DNA from: Petaurus breviceps papuanus
Lineage: Eukaryota > Chordata > Mammalia > Diprotodontia > Petauridae
DNA length: 64,000 bases
NCBI GenBank assembly: GCA_028583685.1
Contig: JAMXIF010001210.1
Span: 11,210,170 to 11,274,169, forward strand
Direction: 5' to 3'
This document shows, one piece after another, positions 36,301 through 48,245 of the stretch. Numbering within the stretch: position 1 is the first letter of the stretch; every line of letters begins with the position of its first letter. The notes under the pieces were generated by a model. It did not search any database, was not told the DNA's origin, and worked only from the letters and a program-made list of their open reading frames with translations. The translations under genes and the position numbers were made by a program.

Positions 36301-37722
36301 TATTCTTTTCTTAAAGGTGTTACAGCAAGTCTGGGGGCTCTGAAACATATTCCTATGAGAATGTAATAGAATTTAAAACTGCAATTTTACATATTGCAAC
36401 ATGGATGGTTTCTGAAATACATCATCACAGAATCAAGTTAAGGCAAATATGGGACTAGAATCTGGGCCTCAACTTCTATTTTTGATGAACTCTTCTTCAT
36501 TAGGTAATTTAAAAGATGAAGTTCAACTCTAATCTTTCCCCTTCACTCAATTTACTTTTTTGGTAGTGCCATTTTTGTAGTTTCTTCCCTTTTGGCGTTA
36601 CATCCTCAACAAGATACTCTAAACACCTCAGAGTCCTATAGCTCCATTTACAATATTCAACATCTTTCTTATTTTGGATTCATCTTCTCTGAGTACAACT
36701 TGCCTCCTGCATTCTGAATGGACATCCTTGAAACTTTAAACCTTCTGTCCCATGTCAAAGCAACCCTGTGGATAGTTGAGAATAGAAAGAATAGACTACT
36801 GGTTCTAGCAAAGGTAAGGTTGTCAGTGATGGTAAAGAAGGGAAGCACTTTATGTGAACCAAAAAAGAAAAGCAAAAACTTCCAACAATGAAATTGGACA
36901 AAAGTGCTGAAAAAGAAATCAGTTAGGGAACTGCTGAAAGACAATCTCAAGTGTGAGGAAATTCTCAAACAAGGATTCTTTTTTCCTCATTTGAGTAAAC
37001 TTTAGAATGGTTCATTCTTCCATCCATAATTTATCCATCCATCCATTTGTCCACTCAAAAAATACTTGTTCAGTATTTATTACTTTATGTATCTTGTTCC
37101 CAACTCCCATGAGTTTTAAGGAAAAAGTTTAGTGCAGATTTTTTTTAGCATAGGTAAAATGTTAATGGGATTTAAAATCTTCCCTAGACATTAATAGGCT
37201 CCACATGGAGCCCATTAAACTTTCTTAGGGGAGGTTTGCTTCTAGGAAGGCTTTCACACCTTTTGCTAATTTCTAATAAGGCACTGAGTCATGAGGGTTG
37301 TGATGCCTTCTGGCTCTGAGAAGTGTATGTACTCTAAGTTGGTATTTTACTTTGGGGGCTTGCTTATGAGAAGGATCTTGTGAATCCCTGGTCCAGACTG
37401 TGAGCATCTATATGTTCAGAGCTCCCTGTCTGCTCAGATGTAAAGGTTCTCTCAATCCATGGATGTATTTAAAGTATATAGTTGATTCAGGGAGTCAGAG
37501 TCCTGTCTGTTGATCTTTATTTCTCTGCTTGTATTTTCTCTGAAGTTCAGGGTAATGACTTTTCCCCTGAACTAGTGAATGTAATTAAAAAAAAAAGATT
37601 GTTGAACTCTTAAACAGGTACTTTTCCTAGTAAAGCAGATCTAAGAACCTGTGCTAATAGTCACCCTGCGTATGCCACTGTGGTTGCCACTACAATAGGA
37701 TGATACACTATTCTCTTGCTTT
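36301..37722. other. Non-genic sequence
   Basis: No gene. The open frame 36669-36968 on the minus strand has no recognisable domain. A short ATCC repeat lies near 37023-37046. Confidence 0.5.
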
Positions 37723-38458
37723 AAAGATTTGGGAAGGGGCAGAGCCAAGATGGCAGTGTAGAAGCAGGAAAACTCCCTGTGCTCTCCCCATAATCACCTC
37801 AAATACCCATAAAAATGACTCTAAACAAATTTTAGGGCTACAGAACACACAAAGTGACAAAGAGAAACAAATATCCCACCAAAAACAGCCCAGCAGGCAG
37901 AAAGGAAAGGTTCATTGCAGCCCACTGGGAGAAGAGCCCAGCCCAGAGTGAGCCCATAGTTTTAGCCTCAGGGTGGCCAAAACAGCCATGGCTAGAGGGA
38001 CATCAGGAAAGTAGATCACCAGCAGCTGTGGCATTATCAACCCATAAATGCCAAAGACATTTGAAAGGTCATTATAGACTTTGGGTACAGGGAGGCTGGG
38101 AGCTGTCCGGTCTCTGCCCCTGGAGGGATAAATGGCTGAGGCATGGTGGCCACAGCAGCACAGCTGCTTCAGAGCTCCTGGACTGAAGATTGTAGGGGGA
38201 CCAAGCAATCATTCTGAAGGGTTATCACTCTTCCTTTAACCTGCTTGGATCTGGATTGCTAGCTAGGATGGAGGTTCTGGGGTGTTTGAACAGTGAGCCA
38301 GAGCATGTGGAGGCTTCAGAGAGGGCAGTCCAATAATGGCTCTGGCAGCTGTGAAAACCCCAGCAATTTGGACAAAGCTCTCCTCTCTGGAAGCAAAGTT
38401 CTACTGTGGCAAAAAAGCTCAAAAGTCAAATAATTGAGTGGCAACATGAGCAAGCAAA

Positions 38459-38858
38459 NNNNNNNNNNNNNNNNNNNNNNNNNNNNNNNNNNNNNNNNNN
38501 NNNNNNNNNNNNNNNNNNNNNNNNNNNNNNNNNNNNNNNNNNNNNNNNNNNNNNNNNNNNNNNNNNNNNNNNNNNNNNNNNNNNNNNNNNNNNNNNNNNN
38601 NNNNNNNNNNNNNNNNNNNNNNNNNNNNNNNNNNNNNNNNNNNNNNNNNNNNNNNNNNNNNNNNNNNNNNNNNNNNNNNNNNNNNNNNNNNNNNNNNNNN
38701 NNNNNNNNNNNNNNNNNNNNNNNNNNNNNNNNNNNNNNNNNNNNNNNNNNNNNNNNNNNNNNNNNNNNNNNNNNNNNNNNNNNNNNNNNNNNNNNNNNNN
38801 NNNNNNNNNNNNNNNNNNNNNNNNNNNNNNNNNNNNNNNNNNNNNNNNNNNNNNNNNN
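38459..38858. other. 400-N assembly gap
   Basis: Exactly 400 Ns between oppositely oriented copies of the same repeat family. By comparison with the complete copy at 60342, roughly 0.95 kb of the plus element and 0.27 kb of the minus element are unaccounted for, so the true gap may be longer. Confidence 0.97.
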
Positions 38859-41384
38859 ATTTTAAAACTTTGTATTCCAGATTCATTCCCTTCCTCTCTT
38901 GTCACACACCCTTACTGGGAAGATAAGCAGTTCAGTATAGGTTGTCCATGTGTAGCTAATGCAAAACAATAAGATAGTAGATATATTGTAAAAGACTGAC
39001 TATATTTCCCTCCCTCCTATCCCACCTCCTACTCATTCTATTCTCTACTTGGATCCTGTCCCTTTTCAAAAGTGGATGCTTACAACTTCCTCCCCCCCAG
39101 CCTGCCCTCCCTTCCATCATCCCCCCTCTCATCCCCTTCCCCCCTACTCTCCTGTAGGGTGAGATACTATTTAGTGTGTATTTTATTCCCTCCCCAAGCC
39201 AAATTCAATGAGAATAAGGTTGACTCATTCCCTTTTGCCTTCCTATTCTTCCCCTCCATTGTAAACATTTTCCCTTGCCTCTTCTATATGAGATAGTTTA
39301 CCCCGTTCTGTCTCTCCCCATCTCCTCTAATTATAGTCCTCTGTCACCTCTTAATTTCACCTTTTAAGTATCATCCCTTCCTGTTAAATTGGTCCTATGT
39401 CCTCTATCTATGTATACCTGTAAACATATATACACACATTCACATATGTACTCATATGCCCATATGCCCTCATATATTGACATATATATTTCTTTTCCCT
39501 TCAACTATTTTCATACTGACAAAAGTTTCATCAGTTACAATTATTGTTTTTCCATGTAGGAATGTTAATAATTCAACTTTGACAAATTCCTTATGATTTC
39601 TTTTCTCTGTTTACCTTCTTATGCTTCTCTTGCTTCTTATATCTGAATGTCAAATTTTCTATTCAACTCTGGTTTTTTCATCAAGAATGCTTGAAAATCA
39701 TCTATTCCACTGAATGACCATATTTTCCCCTAAAACATGGTACTCACTTTTGCTGGGTAGGTGATTCTTGGTTTCAGTCCCAGCTCCTTTGACCTCTGGA
39801 ATATCATATTCCAAGCCCTTTGATCCCTCAGTGTAGAAGCTGGGTTATCCTCATCATGTTTCCACAATATTCAAATTGTTTCTTTCTGGCTGCTTGTAAT
39901 ATTCTCTCCTTAATCTGGGAATTCTGGAACCTGGCTATAATATTCCTAGGAGTTTTCTTTTGGGGATCTTTTTCAGGAGGTGATGGGTGGATTCTTTCCA
40001 CCTCTCTTTTGCCCTCTGGTTCTAAAACATCAGGGCAGTTTTCTTTCAGGACTTCCTGGAGGATGATTTCTAGGTTCTTACTTTGATCATGGCTTTCAGG
40101 TAGTCCAATAGTTTTAAATTATCTTTCCTGGATCTATTTTCCAGATCAGTGGTTTTTTCCATGAGATATTTCACATTGCCTTCTATTCTTTCATTTGTTT
40201 GTATCTTTTTAACAGCATCTTGGTTTCTCCTAAAGTCATTAGCTTCCATTTGCTACAATCTGATTCTGAAGCAATGATTCTCCTCAGTGAGCTTTTGAGA
40301 TTCTTTTTCCATCTGGCAAATTCAGCTTTTTAAGGCATTCTTCTGCTCATTGACTTTTTGAGCCTCTTTTGCCATTTGAGTTAGTCTATTTTTTAAGGTA
40401 ATATTTTCCTCAGTCAGGCTGTTGACTCTCATTTCATAATTTTCTTGCATCGTTCCATTTCTCTCCCCAATTTTTCCTCCATTTCTCTTATCTGCTTCTT
40501 AAGGTCCTCTATGGCCTGTAAACAGCTCATATTTTCCTTTGAAGCTTTTGGTGTAGGAGTTCTGACTTCACTGTCTTCCTCCTGTTCCATGCTTTGCTCC
40601 TATTTGTCCCCAAAATAGGAGTCTAATGTTGGAATCTTTAGTTTGTTTTGTTTCCTTTGCCTGGTCATGTTGCCCCTCAGTCACTTGACCCTTGGACTTT
40701 TTGCCACAGTAGGACTCTGACACCAGACAGGGGAGTTTTCCTCCCAAACAGTGGGGTTTTCTCAGCTGTGGGAGGTATTAGATGGGTGCCCTCTCTGAGG
40801 CCTCCACACCCTCTGGCAAGCTGGATACACACCCCAGGACCTTAACCCTAGACTGCAATCCAGATCCAAGCAGGTTAAAGCAAGAGCGATTACCCCTCAG
40901 ACTGATCGCTTGGTCCCCCTACACTCTGCAGGCCAGGAGCTGAAGCTGCCATGTGGTGCTGACTGGCTGTGCCAGAGTCTCAGCAGCTTCTTGCCCTGGG
41001 GGCATAAGCTGATACACTCCCACTTATTGGGTCCCAAAGTCCAGACTGCACTGTCCTCTCACTTTGTCTTTCATGTCTATGTGTTGATAATTGTGGAAAT
41101 GTCCACAGCTGCTGCTGATCTGGAGTCCCTCTGGCTGGTGGCTGGTCAGGCCCACCCTGTGGCTAAAACCTCTGGTTCACATGGGCCTGGGATCAGCTCC
41201 CAGAGTGCTGTGCTGGACAATTCCTGCTGTCCTGCCAGGCTGTCCTCAGCAGGAGGTTAGCTTCTCTGTGTCATTTTGTGGGTTGTGCAGCTCCAAAGTT
41301 TGTTCAGACTCCCCTTTTTACATTGATTGGGGAAGGTGGAAGTGGGAGCCAGAGGGAGGTCATGCTTCTACTCCACCATCTTGA
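38859..41384 (-). mobile_element. Inner HAL1-type element, minus strand, 3' end lost in gap
   Basis: Read on the minus strand, the 5' end is at 41384 (CAAGATGGTGGAGTAGAAGC). The 5' UTR extends to about 40670. ORF1 starts at ATG 40668 (MTRQRKQNKLK...) and ends near 39617. A purine-rich tail runs to the gap edge at 38859. It closely matches the copies at 28393 and 60342. Interrupted ORF1, no ORF2. Confidence 0.83.
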
Positions 41385-42993
41385 AATAGAGGTCTTTAAA
41401 GCATTCTTGATGAAAAAACCAGAGTTGAATAGAAAATTTGACAATCAGATACAAGAAGCAAGAGAAGCATTAGAAGTAAACGGAAAAGAAATCATAAAGA
41501 ACTTATCAAAGTTGAACTATTTACATTCCTACATGGAAAAACAATTATTGTAATTTATGAAACTTTTCTCAGTATGAGAACAGTTGAAGGGAATATAAGT
41601 GTGTGTGTATATATATATACATATATGTACTATATAGGAGGGTATTTAGGCATATGGATACATATGTGAGTGTGTGTATATATGTGTACAGGTATATATA
41701 GATAGAGGGCACAGGACCAATTTAATAGGAAGGGATCATAATTAAAAGGTGAAATTGAGAGGTGAGAGAGGAATATAATGAGAGGAGATGGGGAGAGGCA
41801 GAATGGGGGTAAAATTTCTCATATAGATGAGGCAAGGGAAAACTGTTACAATGGAGGGGAAGAACAGGAAGGGAAAAGGGAATGCGTCAACCTCACTCTC
41901 ATTGAATTTGGCTTAGGGAGGGAATGACAAACACACTAAATAGGGTATCTCACCCTACAGTAGAGTAGGGGAATAGGGATGAGAGGGGGGATGATGGAGG
42001 GGAGGGCAGGTTGGGGGAAAGGGAAGTCAGAAGCACACACTTTTGAAAAGTGACAGGGTCAAAGTAGGGAATAGAACAAGTGGGGGGTGGGACAGGATGG
42101 AGGGAAATATAGTTAGTCTTTCACAATATATCCACTATGTATATGCTTTGTGTAGCTACACGTGTACAACCTATATTGAATTGCCTATCTTCCCACTAAG
42201 GCTGGGTGATGAGGGAGGAAGGGAAAGAATCTGGAATTCAAAGTTTTAAAATCAAATGTTTAATATATATATATATTAACACGCTACTGGGAAAGAAGAT
42301 ATACAGGCACTGGGGTATAGAGATCTATCTTGCTTTACTGGAATGTCAGAGGAGGGATGGGGGAGGATATAGGAGAGAGAAGATTGGGGGAGGGGGTATA
42401 TAGTGGGATTGCTGTTTTTGGGTCGTGGGTAGGGGAAATACAGGGGAGAAAATTTTAAACTGAAAATATTGTGGAAATCAATGATGTAAACCAAAAAGAA
42501 ACATAAAATTTAATCAACAAAAAAAAGAAAAGGGACAGGGTTAAAGGAGAAAATAAAATACATGGGGGTAGAATAGGATGGAGGGAAATATAATTATCTT
42601 TCACAACATGACTACTATGGAAATGTTTTGCATAACTATACATGTATAACATATATTTAATTCCTTGTCTTCCTAGTGGGGGTAGATGAGGAGGGAAGAA
42701 GAGAGAAAATTTGGAACTCAAAGTTTTAAAATTAAATGTCAAAAAATTGTTTTTACATGCATCCAGGAAATAAGATATACAGGCAATGGGGTATAGAAAT
42801 CCATCTTGCCTTACAAAAAAGTAAGGGGGGCATCATATGGGAGAGATATAAGAGAGGGTAGATTGGGGTAAGGGGTATTCAATATGCTTGCCATTTTGGG
42901 GTGGGGGGTAGTGGAGAGACAGGAAGAAAGTTTGTAACTCAAAATCTTGTGGAAATGAATGTTGAAAACTAAAAAATAAGAATAAATTTAAAA
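41385..42993 (+). mobile_element. HAL1 3' half plus a second tandem 3' tail
   Basis: Resumes in the end of ORF1 (ATAGAGGTCTTTAAAGCATTC; LMKKPELNRKFDNQIQEAREA) and runs through the TA-rich and purine-rich tail to an A-rich end at about 42526. Positions 42527-42993 then repeat the last roughly 460 bp of the tail (GAAAAGGGACAGGGTTAAAG aligns with GAAAAGTGACAGGGTCAAAG at about 42045) and end at the outer TSD. Either two 3' ends were retrotransposed together or one copy inserted into another's tail. Confidence 0.72.
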
Positions 42994-43006
42994 AAAGATT
43001 TGGGAA

Positions 43007-44110
43007 AAGTTCAGAGCTTCTCACAGAATCATTCAGTCCTATCTGAGAAGTTTATTCAAGCAAAATGGTTAAGGATGTTGAATACTTATACTTATGTACC
43101 CAAAGATTATTCTGATTAAAATATGTGTTGAAATAGTATAAAATATAGAACACCTCATGTTTCATCATCTACTGAAAACCTGGTACTTTCCACAATATAA
43201 AGATGATAAAATTTGATTAGTATTTAGAAGATCATATAAATTTCATTAAACAAAGAGGGGGTATTTCCTTCTTTCGGTTTCTCTTGTGACTTAGAATTTA
43301 GCAGAATGTGATGAAACTTAAGTCAAGAATTTATAACCATTCATAAAACACTCAGAATTAGGAAGTGCAGAGGAAATGTGTCAAGATTTAGGACACACCG
43401 TATTTTCTAGAGCTGAGTCCTAGAAAGCAGGCTGTGACCTATGCTTCAAATAACAACAATCCTTTATCTTGACCCTCTGGATGATCTCAGCCACAACTAA
43501 GCCTCAGAACTGGGACTCACGATTTCCCTTTTTCTCAGGGGATCCTGACCTGAGAGCTGGAATTGCAGCCAATATACTGTAGCAGAAAGTGATCACTCAC
43601 ATCTCCTAACACTGAACAATCCCTGCACTTATAACTGCTAAGTAAACTGAACCAGGTCCTAGACTCCGGTTCCTGCCACACTGACTCTGTTTCTATACCC
43701 TGCTGAATGATAACAAGGCTCAATGACCTTTAAGGCTTAAGAAAACCACCAGGTTTGGTGATTCCAACAACTTGGATACTCTTCTCACAGGACCCAAGAA
43801 TGCCTATATTGTTCCCAACATGTCTGCATATGTGGACCTAACATGGGGACTCAAGACCTAAGAATAATTGTGCTGTGTCCTGCTTTTTTGTGGTTTTCAT
43901 GCTTAAAATCCCTACCCCTGACACAAGTAAGCAAACTCTCTTTCTCAGGAGGACTTCCACTTGCAAGCATTTTCCTCAATTTACTAATTTCAAAGCTCAA
44001 CTTTCTGTTTGATTCCTGACACTGTTGTCTCTGGCCTGCTTTTTTCAGCTCTTGCCAACCACAGGTTAGAGGGTAGTTCTGGTCAAGTTAACAGATGGAA
44101 AATGTGGTAA
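43007..44110. other. Unclassified, less AT-rich block (possible old LTR)
   Basis: Positions 43385-44100 are richer in GC than the flanks and contain phrases reminiscent of an LTR 3' region (CCCTACCCCTGACACAAG, AAACTCTCTTTCTCAGG). I found no polyadenylation signal in place and no target duplication, so I leave it unclassified. No gene. Confidence 0.3.
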
Positions 44111-46477
44111 TCACAACATAATCACCTTCTCCCATACAATATTAGCTGCATTCAAAGCTTGTTGATATTGAACTTTGGGACTCAGAATATATCAAAGCAT
44201 GAAAATGATGCAACAGTTTGGAAAAATGGGATATACAACGAAAAGTTAGGAGAACTAAGATCATTTAACTCAGGAAATATGAGCATCAAGAGAACAAGTC
44301 CTTTAAAATACTTAGAAATACTGCACAAGTGACAATGGTTTGCTTTGTCCATTTTCACAAAAAAAGAAAATGAGAAAGTAACAATCCTGAGTTTGTAAAA
44401 GGCTTTAAATGTTGGCTAGTCTCATTTCTCATCTAATCTTTTATACAGCATCAATGCCATGTCATGATCTGGTCCCTTGCCTATCATCTTATGATTGTAT
44501 GTCATAGTTCATTGATTGCTGGACAACTCTATTATCATTTCTTCCCTGTGGTAAGCCAAGATTTATTTCTCTTTAACTTCGATACATTCATAGCACACAT
44601 AAATGAATGAATGAATATAAAAATGAATGAATCTATCTTTTTCTGTATAGATATATTTCAAATGTGTGAATTCAGGTATCTTGTTCAACATCCAGTTTTC
44701 TCAAATTGTTCCCCATAAAACACAGTTTCCAGACATCTGTATACATTTTGTATGTGATTGATAAAGATATGCAATTAGTCTGTCAGTCTCTATTAAAATT
44801 TTATGATCAGAACTAAATATGGCACTAAAAATGTACTCCAACGAATGTAGAATGCATTGAAACTATTATCTCCATTCACCTGAATACTTTTTAAAGGGAT
44901 CTACACCTGTGATTTAGTCAATAGGGGGAAATACTATTGCCAAAATCCCTTTCATTAAAGAAGAGCAGCAAGGCATCTTTGTATTATGGTATCTGAGAGG
45001 TAAAAAGATGTGCCCATGACCTTATAGCAGAGGCAGGACCTGAACTCATGGCTTTGTGATTCTCAGACCAGCTCTCCAGCCATTATGCCATGTAGGCTGT
45101 CAATGAAACATAAAACACTTTTAAAAATCAGTATAAGACTATATTTTTAAAAGAACACCTGTGTAATATTATTGGCTCATATTGATCTTATGGTTTCAGA
45201 TAATTTTCATACATCCTTCTATTACAGCACACCTTCCCCACATCCTGGTCAAATTACATTTGCAATTTAGATGTAGGACTAACATTTGTAATTAACTTTC
45301 CTTCTAAAATTTTGTGTTGTTAGGTCTGTCATAACTTTCTAACATGTTGATATCATTTTGAATTTTTATTTTCTCATTACTATATTGGCTATTTCTTCCA
45401 CATTTTCTCATCTAAAAATTTCTTAACATGCCTTTTATTTATTCACCTGCATTGTTGATTAAAATGTCAAATACATTCCTGAGAAATTCAGCTAGACATT
45501 ACTTTTCAGGTTAGCACAAAATTATTCGCTGCAATTCTTAAAATACGGTTGTTCAATGAGATATGAAGCCATTTTAAAATGGTATCATCTTGCCTATTTT
45601 TCACTGGCTTATGCACAAGAAACTCTCTGGGAAATTTATCATATATTGCTTCTTCTCATATATACTTAATATTATTTTTTATCTATAGGTGTCTAATTCA
45701 TTAATAATTAATCATTAAATTAATTAATATTATTACATATCCAATTCTGTTCTTCTAGTGTATTTCCCAATCTTCAGGATTTCTCAATTATCTAGTAATG
45801 GTATTGAGAGCATTGCTACAAGTTCCTTTAGCCCTGGGGCTGTAACATTTTGATCCCAACTAAAAAATATCCCTGAGTCTCTTCATTATTATTTTACTTG
45901 TGCTAGTTGTTTTAGTTTGAAGAAAAACTATGATCCACAAGAGAAGATCGAGGGAAAATGATTAAATATCTTGACATTCTCTTTGCATATAAATTTTTAA
46001 GATTATGTCATCTTCTCCAGACAGTAGACACCTCTTTGTTGTTCTTAATAGGAAACAAAAAACAGGGAGGGAACTTGGGTTATGTCAAGAGAGAGTTGTG
46101 TCAGACAGAAAGAACAAAGCAGTCAGTCAATCGATAACATTTGTTGTCTTTCTGTGTCAGGCAATATACCAAGCACTAATGATACAAAGAAAGGCAAAAA
46201 GTAGTCTCTAACCTAGAGAGTTAAAGATATAATGTCTGGAGACATAAAAAGAAGCTGAAAGGCAAGACTCCAACGGGAAGGACATCTGGCACACGGGCAT
46301 GATAAAATACAATTAGCTGGTGTAGCTGGTGGGAAATTATGAGATGGATGTTCTAGGCACATTCCTTACATGGAGGATTTGTGAGGAGCTCTCCAATGAC
46401 CAATCTCTACACTCTCCAACCAGGGAGAAAGAGTGTCCCCAGGGGTAGACAGGTACTGACCAGGTGTGAAATTCAAT
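44111..46477. other. Non-genic sequence with ancient relics
   Basis: No gene. Positions 44985-45105 resemble a reverse MIR (GATGTGCCCATGACCTTATAGC, GCAGGACCTGAACTCATGGC). Positions 46125-46255 resemble an L2-type end (AGTCAATCGATAACATTTG, ACCAAGCACTAATGATACAAAG). Positions 44640-44960 and 45180-45620 may be L3/CR1 text. An AAATGAATG repeat lies near 44602-44632. Confidence 0.4.
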
Positions 46478-46755
46478 TGCTGATTTTCTGCACATCCAGC
46501 TAGATTTACTCTAGGTCACCACAAAGGATTACAGGTATATCAAGGCAATACAACCAGTTCTCACACAGTTCTGGTTACCTAGATATTTGAAGCACTCAAG
46601 CAAATCAAGGTATCCATTTTCACAAGATTAAATGAGGTCAAGTAAAATTTCCTTTAAAATCTTCATACACACATACATACATACAGGTGTATCTACTTAT
46701 ATGTGTGCATACATGCATATTATCATATATGTCACATATACACACATACATACAT
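46478..46755 (+). repeat. Direct repeat copy 1 of an unclassified 280-bp module
   Basis: TTGCTGATTTTCTGCACATC through the ACACATACATACAT tract. Matches 47956-48245 along its whole length, including an AATCAAGGTATCCATTTTCA block and the terminal CA/TA microsatellite. Flanking sequence on either side does not match. Confidence 0.8.
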
Positions 46756-47955
46756 CTCATCCTGAGATGATTTTTCAGGATGATGAGATTCTGGAGTTAT
46801 GAGACATTGAAAAAGGTGTATGAAAAGGAAGCTCTGCAGGATCCTGTCCCATAAAAGTTTGGCTATGACAGGCAACTATTTCCCTATAAGTTAATTAATC
46901 AATGGGCATTTATTAATCCTTCTGGAACATCTGAGTGTTGTCCTACTTGGAAGCACAGAGATACACTAGGTGCTGGAAGTAAATGCAAGGCTTTTTAACC
47001 TTTTCTGTTCCAGGATCTCATTGCCAATCTTGTGAAGCCTATGAACCCCATTTCAGAAAAAAAATTAAGTGTATAAAATAAAAATCATAGGATTATCAAA
47101 GAATCCTATTAAAATAGTTATCAAAATATTTCTTTAAAAAGTTTGTGCATCTTAGATTAAGAACTTCTGATCTACTCAAAAGATCACTGATCTGTAAATT
47201 AAGAATTTCCAGTCTCTGTCCTAGCAATTGACTTTTATTATGTTCAATATTGTAATATTCATTCCTAACAATGAAAATAGTTACAATAATAAAACAACAA
47301 TTAAAATAACTGGCTTTTATGTATGGTTTCAAGGTTTATTGAACCGTGTGTGTGATCTCTTTTCAGGACAGTGGTCAACTTTGACCTCTCTGTTTTATAG
47401 GATGAAGAAATAACTCACAAAAACCAATCATAAAAATTAATAAGCAATATTTAAATAATCTTTGAGATTGTTAAAAAAAACAACTCCTGTGAGCCATTAA
47501 ATGGAAGAAACCCTGAGCTCCAAAAGGGGGATATGGAATGAACCATAGGCAGATCACAGTTTACACAAATTATCAATGTATTATATTGCCTGAGACGGAA
47601 AAGCTTGCAAACTGGAACAAAGTCCATTCTGAGATTTTCAAAACCCAGTTAGAAAACCTCAGATATTTATACTTTTTGAAGAAAGGGAGGCAGGGTATTT
47701 GGGGAGAAAGGTGGGAAATAGACCCTGTTCTCAAGGAAGGGGAGATCCAGGAGGGGGAGTAAGGAATTCCAGGTGTTAGATATGTGACCTTTTGATACAC
47801 AAATCAGTCTGACAGTTCAAGGCTTGAGCACAAACAATAAGATAAGGGGAAAATAGGAAGTCTTTGCAGATGAGGATGTCTCTTGAGGGTCCATAAACCA
47901 CCAAATGGCTCAGGATCTGCTTCAAAGCTGGTATGAGCTTAATTGACTTCAGAGT
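46756..47955. other. Non-genic sequence between direct repeats
   Basis: No gene. A short L2-like motif lies at 46890-46920 (TTAATTAATCAATGGGCATTT). The open frames at 47538-47800 overlap on both strands without a recognisable domain. Confidence 0.5.
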
Positions 47956-48245
47956 TGCTGATTTTCTGCACATTCAGCTAGGTTTCCTCTACGTCATCAC
48001 AAAGGATTATAGGTATGTCAAGCCAATACAACCAGTCCTCACACAGTTCTGGTTATCTGGATATTTGGGGCACTCGAGCAAATCAAGGTATCCATTTTCA
48101 GAAGATTAAATGAGGTCAAGTAAAATTTCCTTCATAACCTTCACATATACAAACACACACATACATGTGGGTTTATCTATTTATATGTGTGTATATATGT
48201 GCATATCATCATATATGTCATACACACATACACCTACATACATAT
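47956..48245 (+). repeat. Direct repeat copy 2 of the 280-bp module
   Basis: Starts TTGCTGATTTTCTGCACATT and shares CACAAAGGATTA, CAATACAACCAGT, CACACAGTTCTGGTTA, CAAATCAAGGTATCCATTTT and GATTAAATGAGGTCAAGTAA with copy 1. By eye it is about 85-90% identical. The copies lie 1.48 kb apart in the same orientation. Confidence 0.8.

Larger units (their letters stand above)
37736..42993 (+). mobile_element. Composite nest of HAL1-type elements with outer 13-bp TSD
   Basis: Identical AAAGATTTGGGAA copies flank the complex (37723-37735 and 42994-43006). The left part (37736-38458) is a plus-strand HAL1 5' UTR (GCCAAGATGGCAGTGTAGAAG start) reaching just past the expected ORF1 start (GCAACATGAGCAAGC). 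Then come a 400-N gap, a minus-strand copy (38859-41384), a plus-strand 3' half (41385-42526), and a second plus-strand 3' tail (42527-42993). The gap hides the junction between outer and inner elements, so the exact order of events is open. Confidence 0.75.

Noticed and set aside
38406-38972. Long open frames across Ns on both strands
   Set aside because: Created by the 400-N gap.
37736-41384. Twin-priming (5' inversion) of one element
   Set aside because: The minus-strand part contains its own 5' UTR, ORF1 and tail sequence, so it is a separate copy and not an inverted 5' portion.
46478-48245. Provirus with paired LTRs
   Set aside because: The repeats lack TG...CA ends, a polyadenylation signal and TSDs, and no retroviral coding signal was seen between them.
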